Assembly (NCBI GenBank): GCA_947579665.1
Contig: CANPUZ010000057.1
Coordinates: 248,001-312,000 of the forward strand
DNA from: Sympetrum striolatum
Lineage: Eukaryota > Arthropoda > Insecta > Odonata > Libellulidae
Reading direction: 5' to 3'
Length of the DNA: 64,000 bases
The notes beneath the pieces were generated by a model. That model saw nothing but the letters and a program-made list of their open reading frames with translations. It was not told where the DNA came from and did no database searches. This document shows, one piece after another, positions 12,131 to 24,010 of the stretch. A program made the translations under genes and the position numbers. Within the stretch, counting starts at the first letter, position 1, and the number at the start of each line of letters is the position of its first letter.

Positions 12131-12263
12131 ATTCTATCCCTTCTTTCCTATATATAGTAAAAACTTTTGATGATAATCTCGTAGTATTTTTGGAAACTAC
12201 CTATTCCTTAAGCCATAAAATCACTCGAATTATTGTTTGTACTGTTTACCGTTAGTGTTCTTA

Positions 12264-12396
12264 CTGAATTTTCACACATAGTTAGAGATGGTGATCATCT
12301 GTGGTACTACATAGTAAGTTCACCAGGAAGGCTCGGGTTCGATGCCAGACGATTACATTGCAGCGAATTTTAAGAATATTTTCAATATTTTTTTTT
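12264..12396 (+). mobile_element. MAE terminal fragment, part 1 (interrupted by HTE)
   Basis: This is the last module of an MAE. It has AATTTTCACACATAGTTAGA, then GTAAGTTCACCAGGAAGGC, then CGGGTTCGATGCCAGACGAT and GAATATTTTCAAT. It stops in a T-run where the HTE begins. The matching MAE end (TTTTGAGGACCGTCCCGATA) resumes at 13392, directly after the HTE. Confidence 0.8.
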
Positions 12397-13391
12397 ACTT
12401 TCTCCACATACGAAGTATAGAGAAAGTATTGTTTTCATGAAGAAAATTGACTTCGAGATTTCAACGGAAATACATGTTTTGGGGTCCCTAGAACACGTCA
12501 TTTTCGGAATGATGTCTGTGTGTATGTGTGTCTGTGCTTGTGGGCGCTCTAACGTAAAACTATTAGTAGTATCAATACCAAAATTCATATATAGTACTGT
12601 GGTGTTTGCTGTCAAAGTTGATTAGTTTTTGGAGTAAATCGGTTAAACGGAAGTCGAGCTTCATTCATCAAAGCTCATTTCCGGTTTTCACAATATCTCC
12701 GTGAATGTGATTTATAGGTATATTGTATACCTGATAAAAGTTTTAGATAATGTAATTTACTATCACTTTTGAATTTAACATATTTTTGTATCACCGGTTG
12801 ATTAGGAGTTATTCGTGAAATACCGATAAACCGGAAGTACCTGATATGTACTTTGTGGGCGCTCTAACATAAAAACTATTAGTTGGATCGACACCAAATT
12901 TCATATATATTATTTTGGTTGGTGTTGTTAGAGTTGATTAGTTTTTGGAGTAAATCGGTTCACCGGAAGTCGAGCTTCATTTTTCAAAGCTCATTTCCGG
13001 TTTTCGAAATATCTCTATAAATATTATATTAAGGTATAAACTATGTTCAAAAAAGTTTTATAAAATTTATTTTACTATAACTTTTGTATGAAACATATTT
13101 TTTTATCACTGATTGCGTAGGAGTTATTTGTGAAATACTGATAAACCGGAAGTTGCTGATTATGTACGTCGTGGGCGCTCTCGGCGCTGGGGCGAAAGGC
13201 TATTTCATCGTTTTTCATCGAAAATGTCCCGAAAAACATTATTTATAATGTTTGTGACGTAAAAGATAATATGATATAAATTAATCACTTATCTTCCAAG
13301 TTTAGATTGAATATAGAGTTCGAAAATACTGTCGTAGATAAATATTTACATCTTATATATATGGAGAAAGTCATGTGCTGGCAACATCAGA
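12397..13391 (+). mobile_element. HTE, long copy with internal tandem duplication
   Basis: The element starts with the foldback ACTTTCTCC ... GAGAAAGTA and ends CATGTGCTGGCAACATCAGA. It is inserted in the T-run of an MAE, whose two halves abut it on both sides, so both ends are well defined (995 bp). Inside is a two-unit tandem duplication at 12540-12854 and 12855-13170. Each unit begins GTGGGCGCTCTAAC, and a third GTGGGCGCTC starts at 13171. There is no coding frame. Hairpins near both ends, short subterminal inverted repeats (ACTTTCTCC at both sides) and insertion into a T-run recall non-autonomous Helentron/HINE elements, but this is an inference. Confidence 0.8.
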
Positions 13392-13534
13392 TTTTTTCTT
13401 TTGAGGACCGTCCCGATATGATGCCGATATGAAATTAGTATTGTCGATCTGCTTGCAGTATTCAAGCTACATTTTACTCGTACCTATCTATATATATCCA
13501 TGAATGAATCCGGAGAAGCATCTATATATAATAG
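13392..13534 (+). mobile_element. MAE terminal fragment, part 2, with terminal inverted repeat
   Basis: It continues the MAE interrupted at 12396: GAGGACCGTCCCGATATGAT, then a hairpin-like CTTGCAGTATTCAAG, then ACATTTTACTCGTA, and after a short TATC-type spacer the terminus TGAATGAATCCGGAGAAGCA followed by TCTATATATAATAGAT. Confidence 0.8.
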
Positions 13535-13568
13535 ATTTAGATTTTTCACAACCCACACACATTACATG

Positions 13569-13909
13569 CAGGCCCGTGTGCACGGGGGGGGTTTCAAACC
13601 CCTCCCCCATGAGGATCCTTCATACAAAAAGTTCCAAGAATGATGAATTGAAGATAAAATGAAATTATTATATTTAATGTTTCATTTAGTAAACTTTTTC
13701 TTCCAAAATTTAGTGCCTCTTTCAACTTTCCAAAGTTGAAACATGATCATGTTAACATCTGTCAGGACTCCTTCTCTCGTTTCCGTGAGTCACACTTTCG
13801 CGCTTATTAGAAATCGAGTTTCACGAACAAAAGGGCCTAAAAGCCCACGCTACCAGTGCGCACCTGACTGAAAAACCCCTCCCACGAGCGAATCCTGGGC
13901 ACTGCCCTG
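13569..13909. mobile_element. hAT-like MITE with 8-bp target duplication
   Basis: The 341-bp element starts CAGGCCCGTGTGCACGGGGG. Its other end, reverse-complemented, starts CAGGGCAGTGCCCAGGATTC. It is flanked by ATTACATG (13561-13568) and ATTGCATG (13910-13917), an 8-bp duplication with one mismatch. CAG-starting ends, G-runs and an 8-bp duplication are standard for hAT elements. It has no transposase. It sits between two MAE copies. Confidence 0.65.
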
Positions 13910-14015
13910 ATTGCATGTACCTATACATGTATCCTATACATCAGCAAATTCTAATAAAGATCTTGTCTTCCAGACAAATTATTGCTGATGTTTTTTTATT
14001 TCTATATATATGGAT

Positions 14016-15148
14016 TACGAGTAAAATGTAGCTTGCATACTGCAAGCAGATCGGCATATTAATTTCATATCGGCATCATTTTGGGAGGGTCCTCAAAAGA
14101 AAATAAAATGGTTGTAAATTTTCTTAAAATTCGCTGAAATTTCATCGTCTGGCATCGAACCCGGGTCTTCCTGGTGAAATTACTATGCAGCGCAACAAAA
14201 GATAACCATCTCTAACTATGTGTGAAAATTCAATCAGAAATATTGGCTACAACTGCCTCAAAAGACGTTCTAATTTTCACGAATGTAAATGGCTCTCTGG
14301 ATTCGAACCAAGGACGATCTTGGAAATCTAAAATTTGTTTCTGAAACCTATAAATGATACTTATATACATACCGAATTTCAAGTTTCTATATTATTGGGA
14401 ATAGTTTCAAAATAATTCCTAAATATCGGATCAATTTCTGATTGTAGAGACACCTGGTGTCGAACCCAGGAAATATTGTAATCTGAGAATGCAAAGTTTG
14501 ATTTGTAAGGGCTGGCTTTTTTATCATGCAAAGTTTGAAGTCGATAGCATGCCGGGAAGTACCTTAATTTTGTTACCGTTATCTCCGTAAGAAATGCATT
14601 GAGAAGTGCAAATTGCCCTCTGGGATCGAACCAAGGACCATCAGCGAACATCTAAAATTTGATTATGAAATATATTCATTTTATGTATTTACGTGCCGAG
14701 TTTCAAGTTTCCATGCCATCGGGAAAGGGTCCAAAAAAAATCTTAAAAATCGCCACAATGCATTTTAAACGGCAGATTTTTGCATCGACCTAGCATCGAA
14801 CCCAGGTTATTTTCCGTAAAACTCATTTATGTTTTCGATAGATCATGACCATATATAAAGGTTCCTTGAGTTTTGATTCTCTACCTATCCGGCAAGTATT
14901 TTTTAAAAATTCCCGAAAATCAAAGCAATGCATTTAAACGGGAAAAATCGGGACTTTGGGGCCCTCTGGAATTGAACCCATGACACTGAGGTTCAAAATC
15001 GCTTTTTTCCTGGGGGTTTCACGTTATGGCGTGGTAAAAATTTCGAGTCAATGACGCTTGTGGTTTAGGCTGTGAATTTGTATCCTCTCTATATATATAT
15101 ATATATGATATATGAATGAATCCGGAGAAGCATCTATATATAATAGAT
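14016..15148 (-). mobile_element. MAE, full-length copy (minus)
   Basis: In the family's forward sense, this copy runs from the terminus at 15148 (TGAATGAATCCGGAGAAGCA type) through GTATCC and CACAGCCTAAACCAC to the end CATTTTACTCGTAATCC at 14016. Six modules each carry the core GGTTCGANNCC, in reverse near 14155, 14304, 14460, 14628, 14796 and 14973. The spacing is about 148, 156, 168, 168 and 177 bp. The cores tend to be bracketed by complementary bases, forming T-arm-like hairpins. There is no protein frame. An open frame at 14379-14651 is incidental. Confidence 0.8.
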
Positions 15149-15149
15149 A

Positions 15150-15372
15150 TGCTTTATGTAAAAGGACTTATGTTTTAATATTTAGATTTCTTGATATTAT
15201 CCAATTGAATTTATTTGATTGAATTGTAATATTTAAGGATTTCTTTATTTGATGATTTATATATGTAATGTTTTCATTTTTGTTGTCTTTACTGTATAAA
15301 TGTGCTCTTAAATGAACAAATTCTCTGTGTAAAAGGGTTGACTGCCCGTATAATTTGTAAATAAATAAACCC
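15150..15372 (+). mobile_element. LINE 3' end (UTR and A-rich tail)
   Basis: The stretch ends GGTTGACTGCCCGTATAATT followed by TGTAAATAAATAAA, the style of 3' UTR and short A-rich repeat tail typical of Jockey/CR1-type LINEs. No RT remains upstream because an MAE end lies there. Immediately downstream a second LINE fragment starts. Confidence 0.5.
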
Positions 15373-15374
15373 CT

Positions 15375-16455
15375 GCCTTAGCTATACAGCCGGTGATTCA
15401 AATACAGACAGATGCAGAATGATTTAAATAAGCTACAGCATTAGTTTTCTGCGAATTCTATGTCATTGAGCGATAAAACAAAATTTATTCAATTTAGTTT
15501 GAGGAAAGGTACAGTTGGACTAAATAATCTGTATTATAGATGTATGAAATGTGTTAAAGAAAATGTTTCTTCATGTCCATATTGCATACCAATTCAAAGG
15601 GTTGATTACATCAAATGTTTGGGAATTTATTTTGATGAGAACCAAAACTGGAAACAACATATTAATAAATTGTATTCTGAGACAATCTCATCAATTAGGA
15701 AATTTTATTTATTAAAATATGAATGTCCATATACTGTATTAATTAAGGTGTACCATGCTCTAGTGAACTCGAGGCTTCAATATGGTATTGTTTGTTGGGG
15801 GGGTGCATTCATTACCAATTTAAAGCCATTAATAGTGGCACAGAAGAAAATTATTCGAGTTATGTCAAGAGCGCATAGTACTGTGCATTCTTTTCCTCCA
15901 TTTTTTAAGGTAAAAATTTTGGCACTGAGACATCTATTTGCATATAAAGTGTTGACGATGTACTATAATCGTGGCGGTGATGAAAATAAACCATCACCGT
16001 ATATATTAAGATCTAAACAAACGATAATCCCAAAACCCAAATGTGAATTCTTTAGATATTCTTTTTTGTATATTAGTTCAAAATTTGTTTGTAATTCACC
16101 GGAGAATATAACCACTGCTACAACAGAAATTAAGTTTATAAAATTAATTAAGGAGTATTTATTTAAATATGATGATATTGAATTTATGTTTAAAAAAATT
16201 GTATGAAAGCTATTTTGTTGAATTTTATGATTTCATTATTATAATTTATTTTGTATTTTTAATGCACATGGTCTAAATTTTATTTTATGTAACAAATTAA
16301 ATGGCTTGTTTATTATTTGCCAAGTAAATGAAGAGTCGGTAACCACGAAACAGGTGGCTGTCACCTTAGGGGTGCATATATTCCTGACAATTGTTGTATA
16401 GAATGTAATTTATGAAGGGCCGAGGAATAAAAAGATTTTATTATTATTATTATTG
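15375..16455 (+). mobile_element. 5'-truncated LINE, RT tail plus 3' UTR and (TTA)n tail
   Basis: The copy begins just downstream of where the catalytic YADD would be, with words corresponding to the A-L-x-S-G-D-S block in shifted frames and then QNDLNKLQH. It continues as a long RT-tail frame (separate entry). The 3' UTR ends GAATAAAAAGATT followed by a TTA microsatellite tail at 16437-16455. A small hairpin, AGGTG-GCTGT-CACCT, lies at 16352-16366 in the UTR. Confidence 0.75.
15460..16206 (+). pseudogene. LINE reverse transcriptase C-terminal fragment (248 codons)
   Basis: The open frame encodes the region after the RT active site of a non-LTR retrotransposon. KTKFIQFSLR and VDYIKCLGIYFDENQNWKQH (the K-Y-L-G-x-x-x-D-x-x-L-x-W-x-x-H block) lie near residues 7-65. 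LLKYECPYTVLIKVYHALVN and SRLQYGIVCWGG (the S-x-L-x-Y-G-x-x-x-W-G block) are near 93-120. A basic tail ends ...FMFKKIV. The catalytic Asp pair is missing, because the copy is truncated 5' of the frame and upstream in-frame stops occur at 15452 and earlier. The first ATG is therefore not a real start. The fragment cannot act as an enzyme. Confidence 0.85.
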
Positions 16456-17180
16456 TATGTAATGATATCAAAAATAATCTTGGAAGTAATCATTCAGATA
16501 AGCATTATGATGCAAGTGGTTCACCCCGCACTCAAATTTTGGGGAACGTCTAAGTGAACCTCCAGAAAATAATAATATTATAAATAATAATAAGGGATGT
16601 TATTTTTCACTGACATCAGGGGTAGAGTCCGACCCCCCTCCGAGTGAACACCTAAAAATTACTGTGAAAGAAAATCAATGACGAAAATATTGATGACAGT
16701 TAACTGGCTATAAACTGAAACTTACCTTGCAAAATCAACTGTAATTGCCAGTTCGCAGGAAGAAAGAGGAGGTCTTAGCCGAAGCGTACTCTCAGCTGTC
16801 TGATGCGACACTAAAATGAACTTTAGCTTCAGTCGTTCGAGGGAGAAGTAGACAAAGTAGAACTTCGAGTGCAAAGCAGTCGCTGATTTCAAACATTGTG
16901 TTTCTTCCCTACAACTTGGTGTTACAATGTTGTCTCACGGTCGGCATCGCCACCGCATGCGACTGAATGGCGGCTGCATCCAGTGGCGCGTCTCATTTTG
17001 TGCCCGCTACTTGTGTGAACTCCTCCATTTGAAACAATGTTCAGCTATGAATGACTCGAAAGCAGCGCAGAGTGGCTCGTGTAAAGGGACATCAAGTGCA
17101 TGTGGCAACATTGACAACCGTCACCCGTCATCTATAGACGACGCTCGGTTTATAAGTATTAAATTATTGGCTTCGGAAAA
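16456..17180. other. Unassigned stretch
   Basis: Less AT-rich near 16740-17130, with an ATG frame at 16927 (109 codons) rich in His, Cys and Arg that matches no family I know. It runs into the TIR element at 17183, so its 3' half is transposon sequence. I do not support it as a gene. Confidence 0.35.
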
Positions 17181-17182
17181 TA

Positions 17183-17976
17183 CCATAGAATGGGGTGACT
17201 TCGGCCATGTATTAGAGTTTTTTTTAAATATTTCTCTATTCAATTACATTTTATAAGCACAGAAAATTAAAATTAAATGGAGTTAATTTTTATTCATGCA
17301 TATAGTATTTAAAACCTTTTCTTAAAGCAACGGAATTTGTTTAAAAATAAAGAATAGCGACTGCAGGCGCCCCAACCGATGGGGTGACTTCGGCCACTAA
17401 ATATGTTTCTTAAATATCACCTACAAAATTAAGTATATGATTAATATTACGAATATTTATATTTTAAAATGTTTAAATTATATTATCATATAATGCTTTT
17501 CTTAAGCTATTTTCATCGTAACTTTGATACATAGGCCTAGCACTGACTTTTTGGCTGTTCCTAGACATGGCCGAAGTCACCCCACAATACTGCGATTTTT
17601 TTCATAGGTGGCCATAATAACCAGATCTTAAGGCAAATATGTTTACTATTTTTACATTGTGATTATGACAAAATTAATGAAATTATAAGACCATTTTCTC
17701 TCACTTGACTTTAGCAGAGAAGTTACCCGACCGAGGTTTTGTAGACTTGTCTCGAGAATGCACGATTTTCAATTTAGTTCCCATGACAATTGTACTGTCA
17801 ATGTTGCAAAGAGCAAGACAGATTTGTTGGCGATATGTCTAGACAATGTTCTAAAGCGCAGAAAAAAAAGGTCACTTTGTGAAATTTTAGATATTGTACT
17901 ATAAATTTACAATTTGTGGAGCAGTGCACATGTTGCCGAAGTCACCCCATGCGGCCGAAGTCACCCCATTCTACGG
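17183..17976. mobile_element. TIR element with repeated GGGGTGACTTCGGC motif
   Basis: The left end starts CCATAGAATGGGGTGACTTC. The right end, reverse-complemented, starts CCGTAGAATGGGGTGACTTC. Both are flanked by TA (17181-17182, 17977-17978), fitting a TA duplication. The 14-bp word GGGGTGACTTCGGC occurs five times: forward near 17192 and 17382, reverse near 17570, 17937 and 17953. The element is 794 bp and non-coding. TA duplication suggests the Tc1/mariner superfamily in the broad sense, but the family is not one I can name. Confidence 0.6.
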
Positions 17977-18394
17977 TATATTCTCTTGGATTTGGGGGGA
18001 AATTCCCCCCCCCTGGATCCGCTGCTGATTTGGTGAATGATCTGGTTGAGGGGGATAGGAAAAGCCCCAAATATCCATCATCGTCAGGTACGTATTTACC
18101 AGTACGCCAACTACGCCATGGAGTCCCGAAATTCAATTTTTTTAGTTTTTCTAATTTATTTTTTTTGGAACAGTTTCCATCCTCAATTCAATTCCATCGA
18201 TTCAAAACCCCGCGTGTGTTCCCTTTTAGAAAAAAAGTTCCGCCATAAGCCGCCAGGAGCGCGGATCGTGTGTTTACATCATAGAGTAAAGATATGGTTT
18301 ACATTGAAAATGGAGAAAATTAATTCCTTAAGTGGGTGGCAGACATTGACTGGCGTAGGGCTGCAAATGGGGTTAATACGCCCCTGATCATCGA

Positions 18395-18655
18395 ATGATA
18401 AAATCAAAGAGAATCGCACTATGTACTAAACGAACATCTGAGCTGATAGAACCACAAAGAGCAAATAAATATCCAGAAGTGATAGTCCTTTCAGAGGATG
18501 ATAATCCTAAGAAATGTGAAAATATTTAAAAGAAAGAGGATGAATATGAGTTAAACTCAGGTTTATCATGGAACGAAAATGAAGTCATAGTTTCCTCACA
18601 AATAAAAAATGAAAATCACTTGGGTGGAGATGATCAAGGAAAGGGGAGGTTGGAT
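18395..18655 (+). pseudogene. Acidic coding-like relic abutting the satellite
   Basis: From an ATG at 18395 the frame reads a polar, acidic protein-like text including SELIEPQRANKYPEVIVL, SEDDNPKKCENI, a TAA at 18527-18529, then KKEDEYELNSGLSWNENEVI and NHLGGDDQGKGRLDEINQ up to the first satellite monomer at about 18656. Amino-acid composition and absence of other stops for 87 codons suggest a decayed exon rather than chance. I do not recognise the protein. It could be a transposon N-terminus or a host exon cut off by the satellite. Confidence 0.35.
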
Positions 18656-18689
18656 GAGATCAATCAATTTTGCTCAATTTCTTGCAAAA

Positions 18690-19180
18690 TATGGCCAAAA
18701 ACCTGAAATTTCACCAATATTTTTTTCGAGTTTTCGACGTTTTTTGAGTAAACTGCTACGATAAATTGAATATATTATATTGAATTTGGTAAGATCATAT
18801 CTAAAACTTTAAAATGAGTCCAAAATAAACTAATTTTGCTCAATTTTATGCAAAATATGGCCAAAAACATGAAATTTTACCGATATATTTCCAGTTTTCG
18901 ACGTTTTTTGAGTGAACGGCTTAAAAAAATTGAATATTTCTATAATACTTTGTTAGGACCTATCAAAAACGTTAAAATGAATCCAAACTTGACTAACTTT
19001 TCTCAAGTTTTGGAAAAATATGGCCAAAAAACTGAAATTTCACGGATTTTTTTTCGAGTTTGCGAAATTTTTTGAGTTAACTGCTACTAAAAATTGAATA
19101 TTTCTATAGAATTTGGTTACATGATATCAAAAACTTTAAAATGAGTCCAAAATTGACTAATTTTGCTCAATTCCTTGCAA
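18690..19180 (+). repeat. Three-monomer block repeated 3.88 kb downstream (22572-23062)
   Basis: About 490 bp, including the variant GAGTGAACGGCTTAAAAAAA and TACTTTGTTAGGACCTATC, is identical or nearly so at an offset of 3882 bp. The copies diverge after about 19180 / 23062. A related block recurs near 26590-26950. This points to segmental amplification within the array. Confidence 0.8.
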
Positions 19181-22100
19181 AATATGGCCGAAAACCTGAA
19201 ATTTCACCAATATTTTTTTCGAGTTTTCAACGTTTTTTGAGTTAACTGTTGCGAAAAATTGAATATTTCTATAGAATTTGGTTAGATCATATCAGAAACC
19301 TTAGAATGAATCAAAACTTTACTAAATTTTCTCAATTTTTAGCAAAATATGGCCAAAAAACTAAATTTTTAATTAAATTTTTTCGAGTTTTCCATGTTTT
19401 TTGAATTAACTGCTGCGAAAAATTGAATATTTCTATAAAATTTAGTTAGATCATATCAAAAACTTTAAAATGAATACAAACATGACTAAATTTTCTCAAA
19501 TTTTAGCAAAATATGGCCAAAAAACTGAAATTTCACTGATATTTTTTCGTGTTTTCCACGTTCTTTGAATTAACTGCTGCTAAAAATTAAATATTTCTAT
19601 AGCAATTAGTTAGATCATATCAAAAACATTAAACGAGTCCAAATTTGACTAATTTAGCTCAATTTTTATCAAAATATGGCCAAAAACCTGAATTTTCACC
19701 AAAGTTTTTCGAGTTTTCGAAGCTTTTTGAGTTAACTGCTACGAAAAATTATATATATCTAATTAATTTGAATATATCTCGTCAAAAAAGTAAAATGAAT
19801 CAAAACTTTACCTTTTTTTCTCAATTTTTAGCAAAATATGGCCAAAAAACTGAAATTTCACAGATTATTTTTTCGAGTTTTTGACGTTTTTTGAGTTAAA
19901 TGCTACGAAATTTTTGAATATTTCTTTAGAATTTGGTTAAATGATATCAAAAAATTTAAAATGAGTCCAAATTTGACTAATTTTGCTCAATTTCTTGCAA
20001 AATATGCCCAAAAACCTGAAATATCACCAATATTTTTTTCGAGTTTTTGACGTTTTTTCAGTAAACTGCTAATATAAATTGAATATGTTATATTGAATTT
20101 GGTAAGATCATTTCTAAAACTTTAAAATGAGTCCAAAATAAACTATTTTTGCTCAATTTTATGCAAAATATGGCCAAAAACATGAAAATTTACCGATATA
20201 TTTCCAGTTTTCGACATTTTTTGAGTTGACTGCTGCGAAAAATTGAATATTTCTATAGAATTTGGTTAGATCATATCAGAAACTTTAGAATGAATCAAAA
20301 CTTGACTAAATTTTCTCAATTTTTAGCAAAATATGGCCAAAAAACTAAAATTTCAATGATTTTTTTTCGATTTACTGCCACGAAAAATTGAGTATTTCTT
20401 TTAAATTAAGTTAGATTATATCAAAAAATTTAAAATGAGTCCCAACCTGGCTAATTTTGCTCAATTCTTAGCAAAATAAGGCCAAAAAACTTAAATTTCA
20501 CCAATATTTTTTTCGAATTTTCAACGTTTTTTGAGTAAACTGCTACGATAAATTGAATATATTATATTAAATTTGGTAAGATCATATCTAAAACTTTGAA
20601 ATGAGTATAAAAATAAAATAATTTTGCTCAATTTTATGCAAAATATGGCCAAAAAAATGAAATTTCACCAGTATTTTTTTCGAGTTTTCAACGTTTTTTG
20701 AGTTAACTGAAGCGAAAAATTGATTATTTCTATAGAATTTGGTTAGATCATATCAGAAACTTTAGAATGAATCAAAACTTGACTAAATTTTCTCAATTTT
20801 TAGCAAAATATGGCCAAAAAAATAAAATTTCAATGATATTTTTTCGAATTTTCCTCGTTTTTTGAATTTACTGCTGCTTAAAATTAAATATTTCTATTAA
20901 AATTGGTTCGATCTTGCCAAAAACTCTGAAATGAGTCCAAATTTGACTAATTTAGCTCAATTTTTATCAAAATATGGAAAAAATCTGAATTTTCACCAAT
21001 TTTTTTCGAGTTTTCGAAGCTTTTTGAGTTAACTGCTATGATAAATTGTAAATATCTAATTAATTTTGATATATCTCGTCAAAAAAGTAAAATGAATAAA
21101 ATTTTACCTGTTTTTCTCAATTTTTAGCAAAATATGGCCAAAAAACTGAAATTTCACAGATTTTTTTTCGAGTTTTTGACGTTTTTTGAGTTAAATGCTA
21201 GGAAAAATTGAATATTTCTTTAGAATATGGTTAGATGATATCAAAAACTTTAAAATGAGTCCAAATTTGACTAATTTTGCTCAATTTCTTGCAAAATATG
21301 GCCAAAAACCTGAAATTTCACCAATATTTTTTTCGAGTTTTTGACGTTTTTTGAGTAAACTGCTAATATAAATTGAATATATTATATTGAATTTGGTAAG
21401 ATTATATCTAAAACTTTAAAATGAGTCCAAAATAAACTAATTTTGCTCCATTTTATGCAAAATATGGCCAAAAACATGAAAATTTACCGATATATTTCCA
21501 GTTTTCGACGTTTTTTGAGTTAACTGCTGCGAAAAATTGAATGTTTCTATAGAATTGGTTAGATCATATCAGAAACTTTAGAATGAATCAAAACTTGACT
21601 AAATTTTCTCAATTTTTAGCAAAATATGGCCAAAAAACTAAAATTTCAATGATATTTTTTCGATTTACTGCCACGAAAAATAGAGTATTTCTATTAAATT
21701 AAGTTAGATTATATCAAAAAAATTTAAAATGAGTCCAAACCTGGCTAATTTTGCTCAATTCTTAGCAAAATAAGGCCAAAAAACTTAAATTTCACCAGTA
21801 TTTTTTTCGAGTTTTCAAAGTTTTTTGAGTTAACTGCTGCGAAAAATTGAATATTTCTATAGAATTTGGTTAGATCATATCAGAAACTTTAGAATGAATC
21901 AAAACTTGACTAATTTTTCTCAATTTTTAGCAAAATATGGCCAAAAAACTAAATTTTTAATTATATTTTTTCAAGTTTTCCATGTTTTCTGAATTAACTG
22001 CTGCGAAAAATTGATTATTTCTATAGAATTTGGTTAGATCATATCAGAAACTTTAGAATGAATCAAAACTTGACTAAATTTTCCCAAATTTTAGCAAAAT

Positions 22101-23029
22101 ATGGCCAAAAAACTAAAATTTCACTGATATTTTTTCGAGTTTTCCACGTTCTTTGAATTAACTGCTGCTAAAAATTAAATATTTCTATAGCAATTAGTTA
22201 TATCATATCAAAAACTTTAAACGAGTCCAAATTTGACTAATTTAGCTCAATTTTTATCAAAATATGGCCAAAAACCAGAATTTTCACCAATTTTTTTCGA
22301 GTTTTCGAAGCTCTTTGAGTTAACTGTTACGAAAAATTATATATATCTAATTAATTTGAATATATCTCGTCAAAAAAGTAAAATGAATCAAAACTTTACC
22401 TTTTTTTCTCAATTTTTAGCAAAATATGGCCAAAAAACTGAAATTTCACAGATTATTTTTTCGAGTTAAATGCTACGAAAAATTGAATATTTCTATAGCA
22501 ATTGGTTATATCTTATCAAAAACTTTAAAATGAGTCCAAATTTGACTAATTTTGCTCAATTTCTTGCAAAATATGGCCAAAAACCTGAAATTTCACCAAT
22601 ATTTTTTTCGAGTTTTCGACGTTTTTTGAGTAAACTGCTACGATAAATTGAATATATTATATTGAATTTGGTAAGATCATATCTAAAACTTTAAAATGAG
22701 TCCAAAATAAACTAATTTTGCTCAATTTTATGCAAAATATGGCCAAAAACATGAAATTTTACCGATATATTTCCAGTTTTCGACGTTTTTTGAGTGAACG
22801 GCTTAAAAAAATTGAATATTTCTATAATACTTTGTTAGGACCTATCAAAAACGTTAAAATGAATCCAAACTTGACTAACTTTTCTCAAGTTTTGGAAAAA
22901 TATGGCCAAAAAACTGAAATTTCACGGATTTTTTTTCGAGTTTGCGAAATTTTTTGAGTTAACTGCTACTAAAAATTGAATATTTCTATAGAATTTGGTT
23001 ACATGATATCAAAAACTTTAAAATGAGTC

Positions 23030-24010
23030 CAAAATTGACTAATTTTGCTCAATTTCTTGCAAAATATGCCCAAAAACCTGAAATTTCACCAATATTTTTT
23101 TCGAGTTTTTGACTTTTTTTGAGTAAACTGCTAATATATATTGAATATGTTATATTGAATTTGGTAAGATCATATCTAAAACTTTAAAATGAGTCCAAAA
23201 TAAACTATTTTTGCTCAATTTTATGCAAAATATGGCCAAAAACATGAAAATTTACCGATATATTTCCAGTTTTCGACATTTTTTGAGTTGACTGCTGCGA
23301 AAAATTGAATATTTCTATAGAATTTGGTTAGATCATATCAGAAACTTTAGAATGAATCAAAACTTGACTAATTTTTCTCAATTGTTAGCAAAATATGTCA
23401 AAAAAACCTGAAATTTTACCGATTTATTTCCTGTTTTCCACGTTTTTTGAATTAACTTCTACGAAAAATTGAATATTTCTTTAGAATTTGGTTAGATGAT
23501 ATCAAAAAATTTAAAATGAGTCCAAATTTGACTAATTTTGCTCAATTTCTTGCAAAATATGCCCAAAAACCTGAAATTTCACCAATATTTTTTTCGAGTT
23601 TTTGACTTTTTTTGAGTAAACTGCTAATATAAATTGAATATGTTATATTGAATTTGGTAAGATCATATCTAAAACTTTAAAATGAGTCCAAAATAAACTA
23701 TTTTTGCTCAATTTTATGCAAAATATGGCCAAAAACATGAAAATTTACCGATATATTTCCAGTTTTCGACATTTTTTGAGTTGACTGCTGCGAAAAATTG
23801 AATATTTCTATAGAATTTGGTTAGATCATATCAGAAACTTTAGAATGAATCAAAACTTGACTAAATTTTCTCAATTGTTAGCAAAATATGTCAAAAAAAC
23901 CTGAAATTTTACCGATTTATTTCCTGTTTTCCACGTTTTTTGAATTAACTTCTACGAAAAATTGAATATTTCTTTAGAATTTGGTTAGATGATATCAAAA
24001 AATTTAAAAT
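23030..24010 (+). repeat. Tandem trimer higher-order repeat (~490 bp x 2)
   Basis: The monomer variants with TATGCCCAAAAACC, then GAAAATTTACCGATATATTT, then ATATGTCAAAAAAACC occur in the same order twice, about 489-491 bp apart (anchors near 23246 and 23735; 23396 and 23886). Identity is very high, so the trimer was duplicated recently. Confidence 0.8.

Noticed and set aside
12397..13391. Classical Helitron
   Set aside because: The end lacks CTRR and the start lacks the expected TC-plus-AT target pattern in forward sense. Only hairpins and T-run insertion fit.
14379..14651. Minus-strand 90-codon frame
   Set aside because: It lies entirely inside an MAE, and equivalent copies do not preserve the frame.
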